Shown one piece after another: positions 1-7,976 of a stretch of 64,000 bases of DNA. Numbering within the stretch: position 1 is the stretch's first letter; the number at the start of each line of letters is the position of its first letter. Position numbers and translations under genes: made by a program. The notes under the pieces were generated by a model, which worked only from the letters and a program-made list of their open reading frames with translations, did not search any database and was not told where the DNA came from. This DNA is from a virus, in the IMG/VR virus record IMGVR_UViG_3300032323_001214, positions 124,001 to 188,000 of that record. One strand, 5' to 3'.

Positions 1-1
1 T

Positions 2-184
2 AATTTACAAAAACATCTGCACGGTATTAAACAGCAGTTGATAAGTACTCCTGTTAATAAAGCAGAAGTTGCTAATTTAGTAGGTTTTTTAGATGAAATA
101 GATAGACGTAGAAATCGAAATTGGAGGAAGGTATTTCCACAAATCGAACAAATAGTAAATACTATTAACACAGGAGAATTATAA
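2..184 (+). CDS. C-terminal end of a protein cut by the window start
   Basis: An open frame runs from the window edge to TAA at 182-184, giving 60 residues. The tail reads FLDEIDRRRNRNWRKVFP and is rich in Arg, Asn and Lys. From memory, this D-x-x-R-x-x-x-W-x-x-x-FP style of ending resembles the C-termini of twitch-domain radical SAM proteins of aquatic phages, but the catalytic part lies outside the window, so the function stays open. Its stop overlaps the ATG of the next gene by one base, as expected inside a translationally coupled operon. Confidence 0.6.
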   Translation, partial: NLQKHLHGIKQQLISTPVNKAEVANLVGFLDEIDRRRNRNWRKVFPQIEQIVNTINTGEL

Positions 185-288
185 TGTTTAAATGGATTAA
201 AAATTTATACCACACTATTAAAGCAGAGATACGTTATAGAAAACGTATCAAAGAACTACGTAAACGTGACCCCTTCATTTATAAATGA
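184..288 (+). CDS. 34-residue basic small protein
   Basis: ATG at 184 follows GGAG (172-175) at a normal spacing and overlaps the preceding stop; its own TGA overlaps the next start as ATGA. The product is strongly basic with a central run of alternating Arg and Lys (RYRKRIKELRKRD) and ends DPFIYK. The coupled position and good ribosome site argue that it is a real gene. I do not recognise a domain. A nucleic-acid or membrane-surface contact is possible from charge alone. Confidence 0.6.
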   Translation: MFKWIKNLYHTIKAEIRYRKRIKELRKRDPFIYK

Positions 289-1133
289 GTACCGACATTG
301 CTAATCAAAAATCCAATCGCTATGCTACATTGAATTTAGTAAATTCGCAAGATATCACTGATCTTTTGCATTATGTACATAATGAAACACAATCTATAAA
401 ACCTGAAGGTGTAACAGTATTTGACTTTTATAGTATGGATGATTTGAACCATGCTGATAAATGGGACTATGAACACTTTGATTATAGAGTAAATCAATAT
501 GGCTTTAGGATGGAAGAGTTACCGAAAGAAGTAGATATTGCTGTATTCGGCTGTAGTTTTACCTTTGGTGTAGGTCTCCCCCCTCAATTTTTGTGGCATA
601 ACTTATTAGCAAAAGATTTAAATGTATCTTGCGCTAATTTTGGTATTGCAGGTGCCTCTGTCAAAACTATTATAGATGTATTTCTTATAGTATCTAAACA
701 TGTAAAGATTAAAAAAGCAATATTTTTATTTCCACCTTTTATGCGTTTTCAAGTGGCAAAGACAAACCTTCAAAATATTGTTAGTCATTTTGATGTTATA
801 CCGGGTCACAAATCACAGCTTTGTAAACGATATGGTATAGAAGGGGATATGGTTTACAAAACACTACCAAACGAAGAACTATTTAAGGTGGCAAAAGATT
901 CATTATATCTTGCAGAATATATTGCAAAAGATAGGAATATCGAAATTTTCTATAGTTGCTGGGAAGATGAATCTTGGTATTTTATCGAAAACATGAAATT
1001 TGAATATGCAAAATTGTTACCTAGATGGATGACGCCGGATGATTGTCAAGATGACTTAGCCAGAGATAAAATGCATCCAGGACCAAAGCATCATAATTAT
1101 TGGTTTTTATCAATTAACAGATTTTTAAAATGA
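285..1133 (+). CDS. SGNH/GDSL-like hydrolase
   Basis: The 282-residue protein has block I GCSFTFG (residues 89-95, nucleophile Ser91), a block II-like NFGIAGAS further on, and a C-terminal D-K-M-H-P-G (Asp261, His264) that would complete a Ser-Asp-His triad. SGNH hydrolases remove acyl or other ester groups from sugars and lipids. No signal peptide is visible, so it should act in the cytoplasm. It is coupled by ATGA to the carbamoyltransferase downstream, which suggests joint decoration or trimming of a sugar or surface-glycan precursor. The substrate cannot be read from the sequence. Confidence 0.8.
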   Translation: MSTDIANQKSNRYATLNLVNSQDITDLLHYVHNETQSIKPEGVTVFDFYSMDDLNHADKWDYEHFDYRVNQYGFRMEELPKEVDIAVFGCSFTFGVGLPPQFLWHNLLAKDLNVSCANFGIAGASVKTIIDVFLIVSKHVKIKKAIFLFPPFMRFQVAKTNLQNIVSHFDVIPGHKSQLCKRYGIEGDMVYKTLPNEELFKVAKDSLYLAEYIAKDRNIEIFYSCWEDESWYFIENMKFEYAKLLPRWMTPDDCQDDLARDKMHPGPKHHNYWFLSINRFLK

Positions 1134-2626
1134 ATTATTTAGGAATATCGTCGGGCTTCCATGATGCTGCCATTAGTGTAATAGATGACAACGGTAACAT
1201 TTTGTTTGCGGGTCATGGCGAACGTTATAGTAAACATAAACATGATAAACATTTGTCAATTGGTATAATTGAAGATGCATTGTCATACTGTACTAGCAAA
1301 GATATAGAAATTCATTACTACGAACGACCATGGATGAAATTTTTACGACAAGTTAGATCAGGTGAAAAGCCTAAATTATCTAATCTGTCTGTTAAAGAGA
1401 TAATTGGTACTGGATTGTTACACAAATTACAAGACGGCCGCAAGGGCAAAATTCACACGCATAATCATCATTTAAGTCATGCAGCCGCGGGTTTCCAAAC
1501 AAGTAGCTATGATGATGCTACTATAGTTATAATCGATGCTATCGGTGAGTTTGATACTATTAGTATTTGGAACGCTTGGTATGATAAGAACGGCAAGACA
1601 CAGTATAAGAAGTTATGGGGACAACGCTATCCAGATAGTATTGGATTGTTTTACTCGGCAATGACTGAACGTGTAGGTCTACGCCCATTAGATGAAGAAT
1701 ACATATTGATGGGTATGGCTGCATATGGTAATGACCGTCCGGTGAAAGATATGTCTAATGAGTTAATATCATCATTCAGCGACATTACTTTTAAAGATAA
1801 TTTACATACAGGCGTATCAAAATCTTTTCTTGAAGGGGAAGATGAAATGAACATAGCATGTAGCGCACAATTGATTGTTGAACAATTGATAATGAATGTT
1901 ATCAGTAAAGCAAAGATGTTAGGTGGTAGTAAGAACTTAGTGTATGGTGGTGGTGTCGCATTAAATTGTTTAGCAAATAGATTATTAGGAAACTTTTATG
2001 AAAACATTTGGATTATGCCTAATCCTGGCGATGCTGGTTCTAGTTTGGGCGCTGCCTGCCTTGGATACCGTAAACGTGTTAATTGGAATAACAGCTTTAT
2101 TGGTCATTGTATTGAAGGGACTTATCCCGTTAATTCTATTCTTGACTATCTGCTTAGTGATAGTATTGTTGGTGTTGCTAGTGGGCGGGCCGAATTCGGC
2201 CCGAGGGCCCTCGGGAACAGAAGTCTACTCGCCGACCCAAGAGGAAAAGAAATAAAGGATAAAGTAAATGAAATTAAACGAAGACAAAAATTCAGACCTT
2301 TTGCGCCAGTCATTTTGGAGGAGTATGCTGATATGTATTTTGATATGCCTCCTGGGTTCAGTAACAGTAGGTATATGCAAGTCGTCGCTCGTTGTAGGCA
2401 TCCTGACTTATTTCCTGCTATCGTTCACGCTGACGGGACTAGTCGTGTACAGACAGTTCCAAAAGATGGAAGTGGAATCAGAGAACTCCTTGAAAAATGG
2501 TATGTATTGACCGGTTGTCCAATGTTATTGAATACGTCATTGAACATCAGAGGTGAACCAATGGTAAATGATCGAAATGACGCAGATAGATTTGAATTAA
2601 AGTATAATGTAAAAGTTATATCATAA
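1130..2626 (+). CDS. NodU/CmcH/TobZ-family carbamoyltransferase
   Basis: The 498-residue protein has the N-terminal ASKHA-type half (GISSGFHDAAIS, residues 5-16; the HHLSH metal/catalytic motif at 113-117; GGGVALNCLANR; PNPGDAGSSLGAA) and the YrdC-like C-terminal half (GRAEFGPRALGNRS, then RPFAPVILEE and LLNTSLNIRGEP). This family moves a carbamoyl group from carbamoyl phosphate via carbamoyl-AMP to a hydroxyl on a sugar or antibiotic. It is somewhat shorter than the roughly 550-600 residues usual for NodU-like enzymes but keeps both halves. It overlaps the SGNH hydrolase gene by ATGA, so the pair probably modifies the same glycan. The codons for the GRAEFGPRALGNRS motif form a local GC-rich double palindrome, listed separately. 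Confidence 0.93.
   Translation: MNYLGISSGFHDAAISVIDDNGNILFAGHGERYSKHKHDKHLSIGIIEDALSYCTSKDIEIHYYERPWMKFLRQVRSGEKPKLSNLSVKEIIGTGLLHKLQDGRKGKIHTHNHHLSHAAAGFQTSSYDDATIVIIDAIGEFDTISIWNAWYDKNGKTQYKKLWGQRYPDSIGLFYSAMTERVGLRPLDEEYILMGMAAYGNDRPVKDMSNELISSFSDITFKDNLHTGVSKSFLEGEDEMNIACSAQLIVEQLIMNVISKAKMLGGSKNLVYGGGVALNCLANRLLGNFYENIWIMPNPGDAGSSLGAACLGYRKRVNWNNSFIGHCIEGTYPVNSILDYLLSDSIVGVASGRAEFGPRALGNRSLLADPRGKEIKDKVNEIKRRQKFRPFAPVILEEYADMYFDMPPGFSNSRYMQVVARCRHPDLFPAIVHADGTSRVQTVPKDGSGIRELLEKWYVLTGCPMLLNTSLNIRGEPMVNDRNDADRFELKYNVKVIS
2187..2215. repeat. Two interlocked perfect 16-bp palindromes in the carbamoyltransferase gene
   Basis: GGGCCGAATTCGGCCC (2187-2202) and CCCGAGGGCCCTCGGG (2200-2215) are each perfect inverted repeats and share three bases. 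The block is almost all G and C, unlike the surrounding AT-rich codons, and contains EcoRI and ApaI sites. It encodes the conserved AEFGPRALG motif. Confidence 0.9.
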
Positions 2627-2636
2627 GTAAGTATCT

Positions 2637-5600
2637 ATGTTAAGAGATGTATTTTATTACGGTTTAAAACCAAACGCACACCCAAGAGAAAAACATGCCA
2701 TTGATTTAGCTGATGCTAGACAGCAATGTACTACCGAACATTTTTGGATAATCAATGAACATTGTGACTATAAACATTTTGATTGGGACTGGAGCTTTGA
2801 TTTTTTGCCAGATGAAGATGTCTGGGCAGAAGAACACAACAATGTCTGGCCTAGTCAATATCAGAAAGATAGTGGCACCTGGCTATGTTCAAAAGAATAC
2901 AGTGAAATAATAATTTATCGAGCCGATGTAGATCCAGTACCATTAAAAGATGAGATACTATCTAATTGGAAAATTATAGAATATATTGAAAAAAATAAAT
3001 TCGACTTCAAGTGGCATCCTGACCCAAGCGATCCCCCATATGTATATGTTTTTGGTAATCAGTGGTATCCTGGTACAGTTATGCCTACTGTTGAGTATCA
3101 CGTTAAAGGTGCTACATCACGTAAATACATAACAGAAAATATAGCGCACTTGTTACCTATACCTAAATTATTCAACATACTGCACGAAGTAGAATCATTT
3201 GATTATAGTTGGCGTCCTGACCCAACAAGTCCCCCTTACATATATGTATTTGGTAATACTCAATATCCTGCAAGTGTGATGCCTACAATAGAATTTCACG
3301 TAGAAGGTGCAACCGAACGTAAATTTATTGAAAATATAAAACCAAAACTAGTACAGCATCCTCAAGATTTTACTATACTTGATGATATCGATCCTGATAG
3401 CTTTGACTTCAGTTGGGTTCCTGATCCAAATGCGCCCCCATATATTTACGTATGGGGCAATCAATGGAATAAACCTGAAGACAAGGCAAGTATACAATAT
3501 GCAGTAGAAGGTGCAACTGAATATAAGTATATGGAAAAGCGAGTTAAACGCAAGCCTTCAATGACAAATTGGACAATCCCACATCAGGTAGTACGACAGA
3601 GTTTTGATTTTAGTTGGGAACCAAATCCTAACGACCCTCCATATTTGTATCAATTTGGTTCGCAATGGCAAAAGACAGGTGGACCTATTTTTACTGCACC
3701 TGGATGTAATACGGATACTGAAATCAAATATATTAATGTCATTAGCAGTAAACGAATTCCTGATGTTGAAAATAAAAATTGGAAAACGTTGTTACCTATA
3801 GCAAAATTTGATTATAGCTGGCACCCTGACAGCACAGAAGAACCATACATCTATGTTTTTGGTAATCAGTGGAATAGTGCTGAGTTAGAACCAACTATAG
3901 AGTATCGTGTACCTGGTGCAACACAGAAAAAATATGTTCATGATGTTGTAGCAGAAGTAGCTGCATATGAAGAGGGTTGGGAACTGATAGAAGAAATTCA
4001 CACCTTTGATTTTAGCTGGAGACCTAATCCAACTGATCCTCCCTACATATATGTGTTTGGTACTACTCAGTATCCCGGAACAATAATGCCATCAGTAAAA
4101 CTACATAAAGCTGGCGCAACACAAGAAAAGTTTATAGACGATATTGTAGCAAAACTTGTACAGAAACCTGAGTTATTTAAGAATACTGAGTTGATTAAAG
4201 AGTTTGATTATTCATGGAGACCGAATCCTAAGGATCCCCCATTCGTGTATCAGTTTGGTACACAATGGGCTAAAACACATGGTCCACAATTTACGGTAGA
4301 GGGGGCACTTGAGCACAAGTTTATTAGTGAACCTGTTGCTACTATTTTACCTGACATGTCTTATTGGGAAATTCCTAAAGATGTAGATACAACTAAGTTT
4401 GACTTTAGTTGGCACCCTGATAGTACTAGCCCTCCCTACATATATCAGTTTGGTACTATACTTGATGAAGATGATGGTCCTAAATATATTGTACCCGGCA
4501 ATACTGGTATAATTGTTAAACTTGAACGTCCAGAGATTATTCTTTCTGAATTAGATTTTCCTAAGTACTACTTAAAAACAACACTAGAAGATTTGATTGA
4601 AGAACACGAAGGTGAGATATTTTGGGCATTGAATCCAGAACTTGATTATTCTAATTTTGACTTCAAGTGGGTTCCAGATAAACAAAATGTTTATCACGTA
4701 AACGCATTTGGTAGTAAAGATAACATCAACACTCAAACTTACTTTGTTAACGGTAAGATGTGGCAGCGTGGATACAAAGATATAAACTACATCGAGGATA
4801 AAACAATTGATATTAGAACTAAAATTGATATGTTCTTTGTTGATAGAGGTAACAGCGAATCCAATGAGAGATTTGAAAAACTAAAAGAAAAACATAGTAA
4901 TATAATTAAGACACGATATTTAAATAGTTGGGTTGATACCATTAACCGTTGTATTAAAAAATCAAACACTAATTTATGTTGGATACTGAATAGTGAATTA
5001 GATTATAGTGAATTTGAATTTGATTTTTATCCTAGCCCATGGCAAATGAGACATGTGCATGTATTTGGTACTCAGTGGAGTCACTGGGGTACAACATTTA
5101 TGGTTAATAAAAACTCATTTGCAGATGATACCAAATATATCAAAATCATTGAGCATTTGAGCAACTTGAATTTTGTTAAGAGAAGAACGGCAAAAGCATC
5201 TAATTGTCTGTATAATATTTACGTGATAGATCATAAAAACAGTCACACACCAGATGTTGTAAAGCAGTTAGAAAGTAAAGCTACTGGTAAACAAGTAACT
5301 GTAGTTAAGTATGATACTAGCTATCTAAAAACATTTAAGGAAATTTTAAGATCATGTGAGAACAAAAACGAACATTATATTTGGGTTTGTGCAAGTGTGT
5401 GTGATTATGAAAATTTTGATTTTACATATGTGTGCGATCCGTTTGCAAAAGAGCAGTTGCATGTGTTCCCTAGTGATAAGCAAAAGTTTGGAGATACCTT
5501 TTTAATCGATGTTAATAAACTACGTGATTTGATTTCTAACATGTCAATGTTAGAAGACTATGAAAAAATAAATTATAATCAACATCAACGAGCTAAAAGA

Positions 5601-6569
5601 TTACCTGCTCCTAAAATTACAAGTTTAGATGATACTCACGTTAAAGATGCTAGCCAGCAGTTTGACTTCCCCTATGCAATACTTACAACACATGACAATA
5701 CTAATTTACAGGAAGTTGACCATGAACCAATGAGTTTATGGACTCCGGACAGTAAAAACTTAATTATCACCAGTACTGGTGCAACGAGAGTAGTAGTTCC
5801 TCAAGAAGCAAAGAACTATATAGAACGTGAGTTATATGATTACCCATATATAACTAGTTCTAGTAAACTTGCAAAATCTAAGCCACTGGATATAGTCTTC
5901 CTAAGCAACGGTGAAACTGGTGCTGACGAGAACTATGAACACTTACTAAAAGTGACTAAAGGATTATCCAATCGTGTTGTAAGAGTTGATGGAGTTAACG
6001 GTCGTGTTCAAGCCTACCATGCAGCGGCAGAAGCAAGCGAAACACCATGGATGTTTACTGTTTTTGCTAAGTTGCGTATAGATGATAAATTTGATTTTTC
6101 ATGGCAACCCGACAGATTGCAGGTATCAAAACATTATATTTTCAACGCAACTAATCCAGTCAATGGTTTAGTATACGGTCATCAAGCTATGATTGCTTAT
6201 AACAAAAAAATAGTGTTATCTAATAGTGGCAAGGGACTAGACTTCACGTTGGATGATGAGCACGAAGTTGTTGATATTAATTCAGGAATTGCAGTATACA
6301 ACACGGATGAATATATTACATGGAGAACTGCTTTTAGAGAGGCATTGAAATTAAAAAACACTATAGTCAAAAATCCAAATGACAATGCTTCTATTAGCCG
6401 TTTAATGACATGGTCTACCAAAGGTGACGGAAATTATGGGGAATACAGCGTAAAGGGTGCGTTGGATGCGATTGAATACTATGACGAAGTTAACGGTGAC
6501 ATGGATAAACTTAAATTGAGTTACGAATGGGCATGGCTCAAAGATAAATTTTCCTCATCGACTAAATAA
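2637..6569 (+). CDS. Giant repeat protein with GT-A-like segments
   Basis: A 1310-residue protein built from about 14 copies of a module with the core FDFSWxPDPxxPPYIYxFG followed by a GATxxKYI-type element. Copies are near-identical in the first two thirds and diverged later. The last three copies follow Rossmann-like stretches (for example DMFFVDRGNSES and DIVFLSNGETGADENYEHL) and a region ending WILNSELDY or MFTVFAKLRIDD, which resembles the sugar-nucleotide-binding half of GT-A glycosyltransferases. The C-terminus (YNTDEYITWRTAFREALKL, then WAWLKDKF) resembles glycosyltransferase-like proteins I remember from marine phages. No signal peptide or membrane segment is seen. Neighbouring sugar-modification genes support a glycan role. 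A repeat scaffold or virion-surface protein is the alternative. Confidence 0.6.
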   Translation: MLRDVFYYGLKPNAHPREKHAIDLADARQQCTTEHFWIINEHCDYKHFDWDWSFDFLPDEDVWAEEHNNVWPSQYQKDSGTWLCSKEYSEIIIYRADVDPVPLKDEILSNWKIIEYIEKNKFDFKWHPDPSDPPYVYVFGNQWYPGTVMPTVEYHVKGATSRKYITENIAHLLPIPKLFNILHEVESFDYSWRPDPTSPPYIYVFGNTQYPASVMPTIEFHVEGATERKFIENIKPKLVQHPQDFTILDDIDPDSFDFSWVPDPNAPPYIYVWGNQWNKPEDKASIQYAVEGATEYKYMEKRVKRKPSMTNWTIPHQVVRQSFDFSWEPNPNDPPYLYQFGSQWQKTGGPIFTAPGCNTDTEIKYINVISSKRIPDVENKNWKTLLPIAKFDYSWHPDSTEEPYIYVFGNQWNSAELEPTIEYRVPGATQKKYVHDVVAEVAAYEEGWELIEEIHTFDFSWRPNPTDPPYIYVFGTTQYPGTIMPSVKLHKAGATQEKFIDDIVAKLVQKPELFKNTELIKEFDYSWRPNPKDPPFVYQFGTQWAKTHGPQFTVEGALEHKFISEPVATILPDMSYWEIPKDVDTTKFDFSWHPDSTSPPYIYQFGTILDEDDGPKYIVPGNTGIIVKLERPEIILSELDFPKYYLKTTLEDLIEEHEGEIFWALNPELDYSNFDFKWVPDKQNVYHVNAFGSKDNINTQTYFVNGKMWQRGYKDINYIEDKTIDIRTKIDMFFVDRGNSESNERFEKLKEKHSNIIKTRYLNSWVDTINRCIKKSNTNLCWILNSELDYSEFEFDFYPSPWQMRHVHVFGTQWSHWGTTFMVNKNSFADDTKYIKIIEHLSNLNFVKRRTAKASNCLYNIYVIDHKNSHTPDVVKQLESKATGKQVTVVKYDTSYLKTFKEILRSCENKNEHYIWVCASVCDYENFDFTYVCDPFAKEQLHVFPSDKQKFGDTFLIDVNKLRDLISNMSMLEDYEKINYNQHQRAKRLPAPKITSLDDTHVKDASQQFDFPYAILTTHDNTNLQEVDHEPMSLWTPDSKNLIITSTGATRVVVPQEAKNYIERELYDYPYITSSSKLAKSKPLDIVFLSNGETGADENYEHLLKVTKGLSNRVVRVDGVNGRVQAYHAAAEASETPWMFTVFAKLRIDDKFDFSWQPDRLQVSKHYIFNATNPVNGLVYGHQAMIAYNKKIVLSNSGKGLDFTLDDEHEVVDINSGIAVYNTDEYITWRTAFREALKLKNTIVKNPNDNASISRLMTWSTKGDGNYGEYSVKGALDAIEYYDEVNGDMDKLKLSYEWAWLKDKFSSSTK

Positions 6570-6592
6570 TTATGTTTACACAGGAGAACCGT

Positions 6593-7276
6593 ATGATAAA
6601 AAATATAGCAATTGCACTTACCGTAGCTGTCATGACAGTCGGGTGTGCCACCAACAATGATTACAAGTTATATGCTGAAACACAGCAAAAAATTGCACAC
6701 GCTCATGCCATGGCTGAGACTGCAAGATATGCTGCTCTCGCAGAAATTGCCAAAACCGCTGATCCCGGTGCACGGGTTGCTGCCGTTATGAGCATTAATT
6801 TTGGATCACAGTCTGGAAACAGCCCTAGACTTAACCAAGTTGCTGCCCCGAAAACATTAGGTGACACTGCCCTACAATGGACTAGCGTGTTGTTGCCAAG
6901 TTTAACACAATTTTACGGTATCAGTGCTAACCGTCAAGTTGCTATTACACAAAGCAACAATCAAGCAGCCATAGCACAGAGTACAAATGCAACATTTGCC
7001 ACAATGAACAGCAATATGGCAAAATCTAATACTGACATTGCTACCGCTGGATTTACGGCTGTAACCAATGTAGCTAACACAGGTATTGCACAAGTAGGAG
7101 CAACTGCGGCGGCTGGATTGACTGCGGTTACCACAGTAAATGCTAATAGCAACACTGCTATTACCAACGTAGCTAATGCGGCTAATAACAGTATTAAAGC
7201 AGTTGCGGATATTATTCCTTTGTTGCAACCAAATGTAACCACAACTACTACGAATAATAACACTGTGGCACCATAA
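6593..7276 (+). CDS. Phage lipoprotein with Ala/Thr/Asn-rich tail
   Basis: I take ATG 6593 as the start because AGGAG lies about 6 bases before it; an in-frame ATG at 6572 has no ribosome site. The protein begins MIKNIAIALTVAVMTVGC, a lipoprotein signal with Cys at about residue 18. A helical segment and a long low-complexity stretch of Ala, Thr, Asn and Val in roughly 7-11-residue periods (NTGIAQVGATAAAGLTAV) follow, which suggests a coiled or fibrous region. It should be anchored in a membrane facing the periplasm. It may affect superinfection or lysis, but no family is recognised. Confidence 0.7.
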   Translation: MIKNIAIALTVAVMTVGCATNNDYKLYAETQQKIAHAHAMAETARYAALAEIAKTADPGARVAAVMSINFGSQSGNSPRLNQVAAPKTLGDTALQWTSVLLPSLTQFYGISANRQVAITQSNNQAAIAQSTNATFATMNSNMAKSNTDIATAGFTAVTNVANTGIAQVGATAAAGLTAVTTVNANSNTAITNVANAANNSIKAVADIIPLLQPNVTTTTTNNNTVAP

Positions 7277-7290
7277 TATACCCAAAATAG

Positions 7291-7319
7291 TTGTAATCAA
7301 CTATGTGTTATAATATAAT
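7291..7319 (+). promoter_or_regulatory. Sigma70 promoter of the permuted tmRNA gene
   Basis: TTGTAA (7291-7296), a 17-base spacer and TATAAT (7314-7319). Transcription would start near 7326, just before the tmRNA acceptor piece. No protein start lies downstream until 7403. Confidence 0.75.
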
Positions 7320-7325
7320 GTAAGT

Positions 7326-7390
7326 TAAGACTGTATGAAGTAGACAGAAAAGGATTCAAGACGCGGGGGCAGTGCCCGCCAGGTCCACCA
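7326..7390 (+). ncRNA. ssrA: tmRNA acceptor piece (3' part, placed first)
   Basis: The segment ends GCCAGGTCCACCA with an encoded CCA at 7388-7390. The 3' acceptor strand CAGGTCC pairs over all seven positions with GGGCCTG at 7764-7770, including a G3-U70 wobble (the alanyl-tRNA synthetase identity element) and discriminator A. The T stem is GCGGG/CCCGC around a 7-base loop GGCAGTG, which departs from the usual TTCGANN. GATTCAA and GACTGT upstream can pair with TTGGGTC and ACAGTC of the coding piece to form the long tmRNA helix. The 5' end is estimated from the promoter. Confidence 0.9.
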
Positions 7391-7402
7391 TAAGGAAATT
7401 TG

Positions 7403-7762
7403 ATGCGTATTAAAGAACTAACCGAGAGTGTGAATATTCCTAGTGTGTTGTATCACGCTACGTACCGTCCATTGCTGAAAAGTATTAGGCAACACGGTTT
7501 AGGCGGAGATAAGGCCCAGGCTAAATGGGAAGATAGCAAGCCCGGTGTAGTCTATCTTGCGTTAGATCCTAACGTTGCGGAAAGTTACGCTGAAACAAGC
7601 GAAGCGGTACCCGACGAATGGTTAGATGAAATCATTATATTGAAGATTTCAACTGCTGGATTGGATCTATCTAAACTCAAGGTAGATGCTAATGTTCTTG
7701 ACAACGAAGGTGATACATTGGAGTATCACGGAGTAATACCCACTAAATTAGTTTCTTTATAA
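7403..7762 (+). CDS. ADP-ribosyltransferase-like capsid-targeted protein inside the tmRNA gene
   Basis: ATG 7403 has AAGGA 7 bases upstream; the in-frame TTG at 7400 is too close. The 119-residue product starts MRIKELTES, matching the T4 internal-protein capsid-targeting type (MKTYQEFIAE) with an LTE cleavage site for a gp21-like prohead protease. The body reads LYHATYRPLLKSIRQHGL, then GVVYLALDPNVAESYA, then LEYHGVIP. These fit the H-Y-E signature of ADP-ribosyltransferase/KptA-like folds (His18, Tyr62, Glu107). By analogy with T4 Alt it could be packaged, injected and modify a host target. The ribosome site begins right after the tmRNA CCA, and the stop lies one base before the 5' end of the tmRNA coding piece. 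The enzymatic role is inference. Confidence 0.75.
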   Translation: MRIKELTESVNIPSVLYHATYRPLLKSIRQHGLGGDKAQAKWEDSKPGVVYLALDPNVAESYAETSEAVPDEWLDEIIILKISTAGLDLSKLKVDANVLDNEGDTLEYHGVIPTKLVSL

Positions 7763-7763
7763 T

Positions 7764-7935
7764 GGGCCTGACACAGGATCGATTGGGTCAAGAGTACGGA
7801 AATGGACAGTCCGGCAATGTAGAAGCCGTTAGGATTGGGGTTACCCGGTCGAAGACACGCAAAAAGTAATCGCAAACGATTCACAATTCCTTCAAGCCGT
7901 TAACGCTTGATAGCGAGGGTGGTACCCTTGTCAAA
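7764..7935 (+). ncRNA. ssrA: tmRNA coding piece (5' part with the tag frame)
   Basis: It begins GGGCCTGACACAGGATCGATTGGG, the tmRNA acceptor strand and D-loop, then carries the hallmark CGCAAAAAGTAATCGCAAACGAT that precedes the resume codon in bacterial tmRNAs. The tag frame ends in tandem stops TGA TAG, with small hairpins CAAGC/GCTTG and AGGGT/ACCCT around and after it. The piece has no 3' tRNA-like half of its own; that half lies upstream at 7326-7390, so the gene is circularly permuted and the mature RNA should have two pieces. The 3' boundary is an estimate. Confidence 0.92.
7872..7913 (+). other. tmRNA tag frame ANDSQFLQAVNA
   Basis: GCA resume codon at 7872, 12 codons, then TGA and TAG. 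The AND start is typical of proteobacterial tags, but the end is AVNA rather than the usual ALAA that ClpXP recognises. With the alanine from the charged tmRNA the appended peptide would be A-ANDSQFLQAVNA. Confidence 0.85.
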
Positions 7936-7940
7936 GAATA

Positions 7941-7976
7941 ACCCAAATAGGAGTGTACGCTCCTATTTGTTTGGGT
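7941..7976. terminator. Strong hairpin between tmRNA and homing endonuclease
   Basis: ACCCAAATAGGAG pairs with CTCCTATTTGTTTGGGT around the loop TGTACG. It ends the tmRNA transcript on the plus strand and overlaps the 3' end of the minus-strand endonuclease gene, so it could work in both directions. No long T tract follows. Confidence 0.6.

Noticed and set aside
1998-2510. Two hydrophobic plus-strand frames of 85 and 80 codons inside the carbamoyltransferase gene
   Set aside because: They lie out of frame in a well-conserved enzyme region, have no ribosome site, and their hydrophobicity follows from the third-base composition of the true frame.
6902-7300. Minus-strand frames of 100-132 codons opposite the lipoprotein gene
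   Set aside because: Antisense shadows of an Ala/Thr/Asn-rich repeat region; one reads as a hydrophobic protein only because GCN and ACN codons reverse to such residues.
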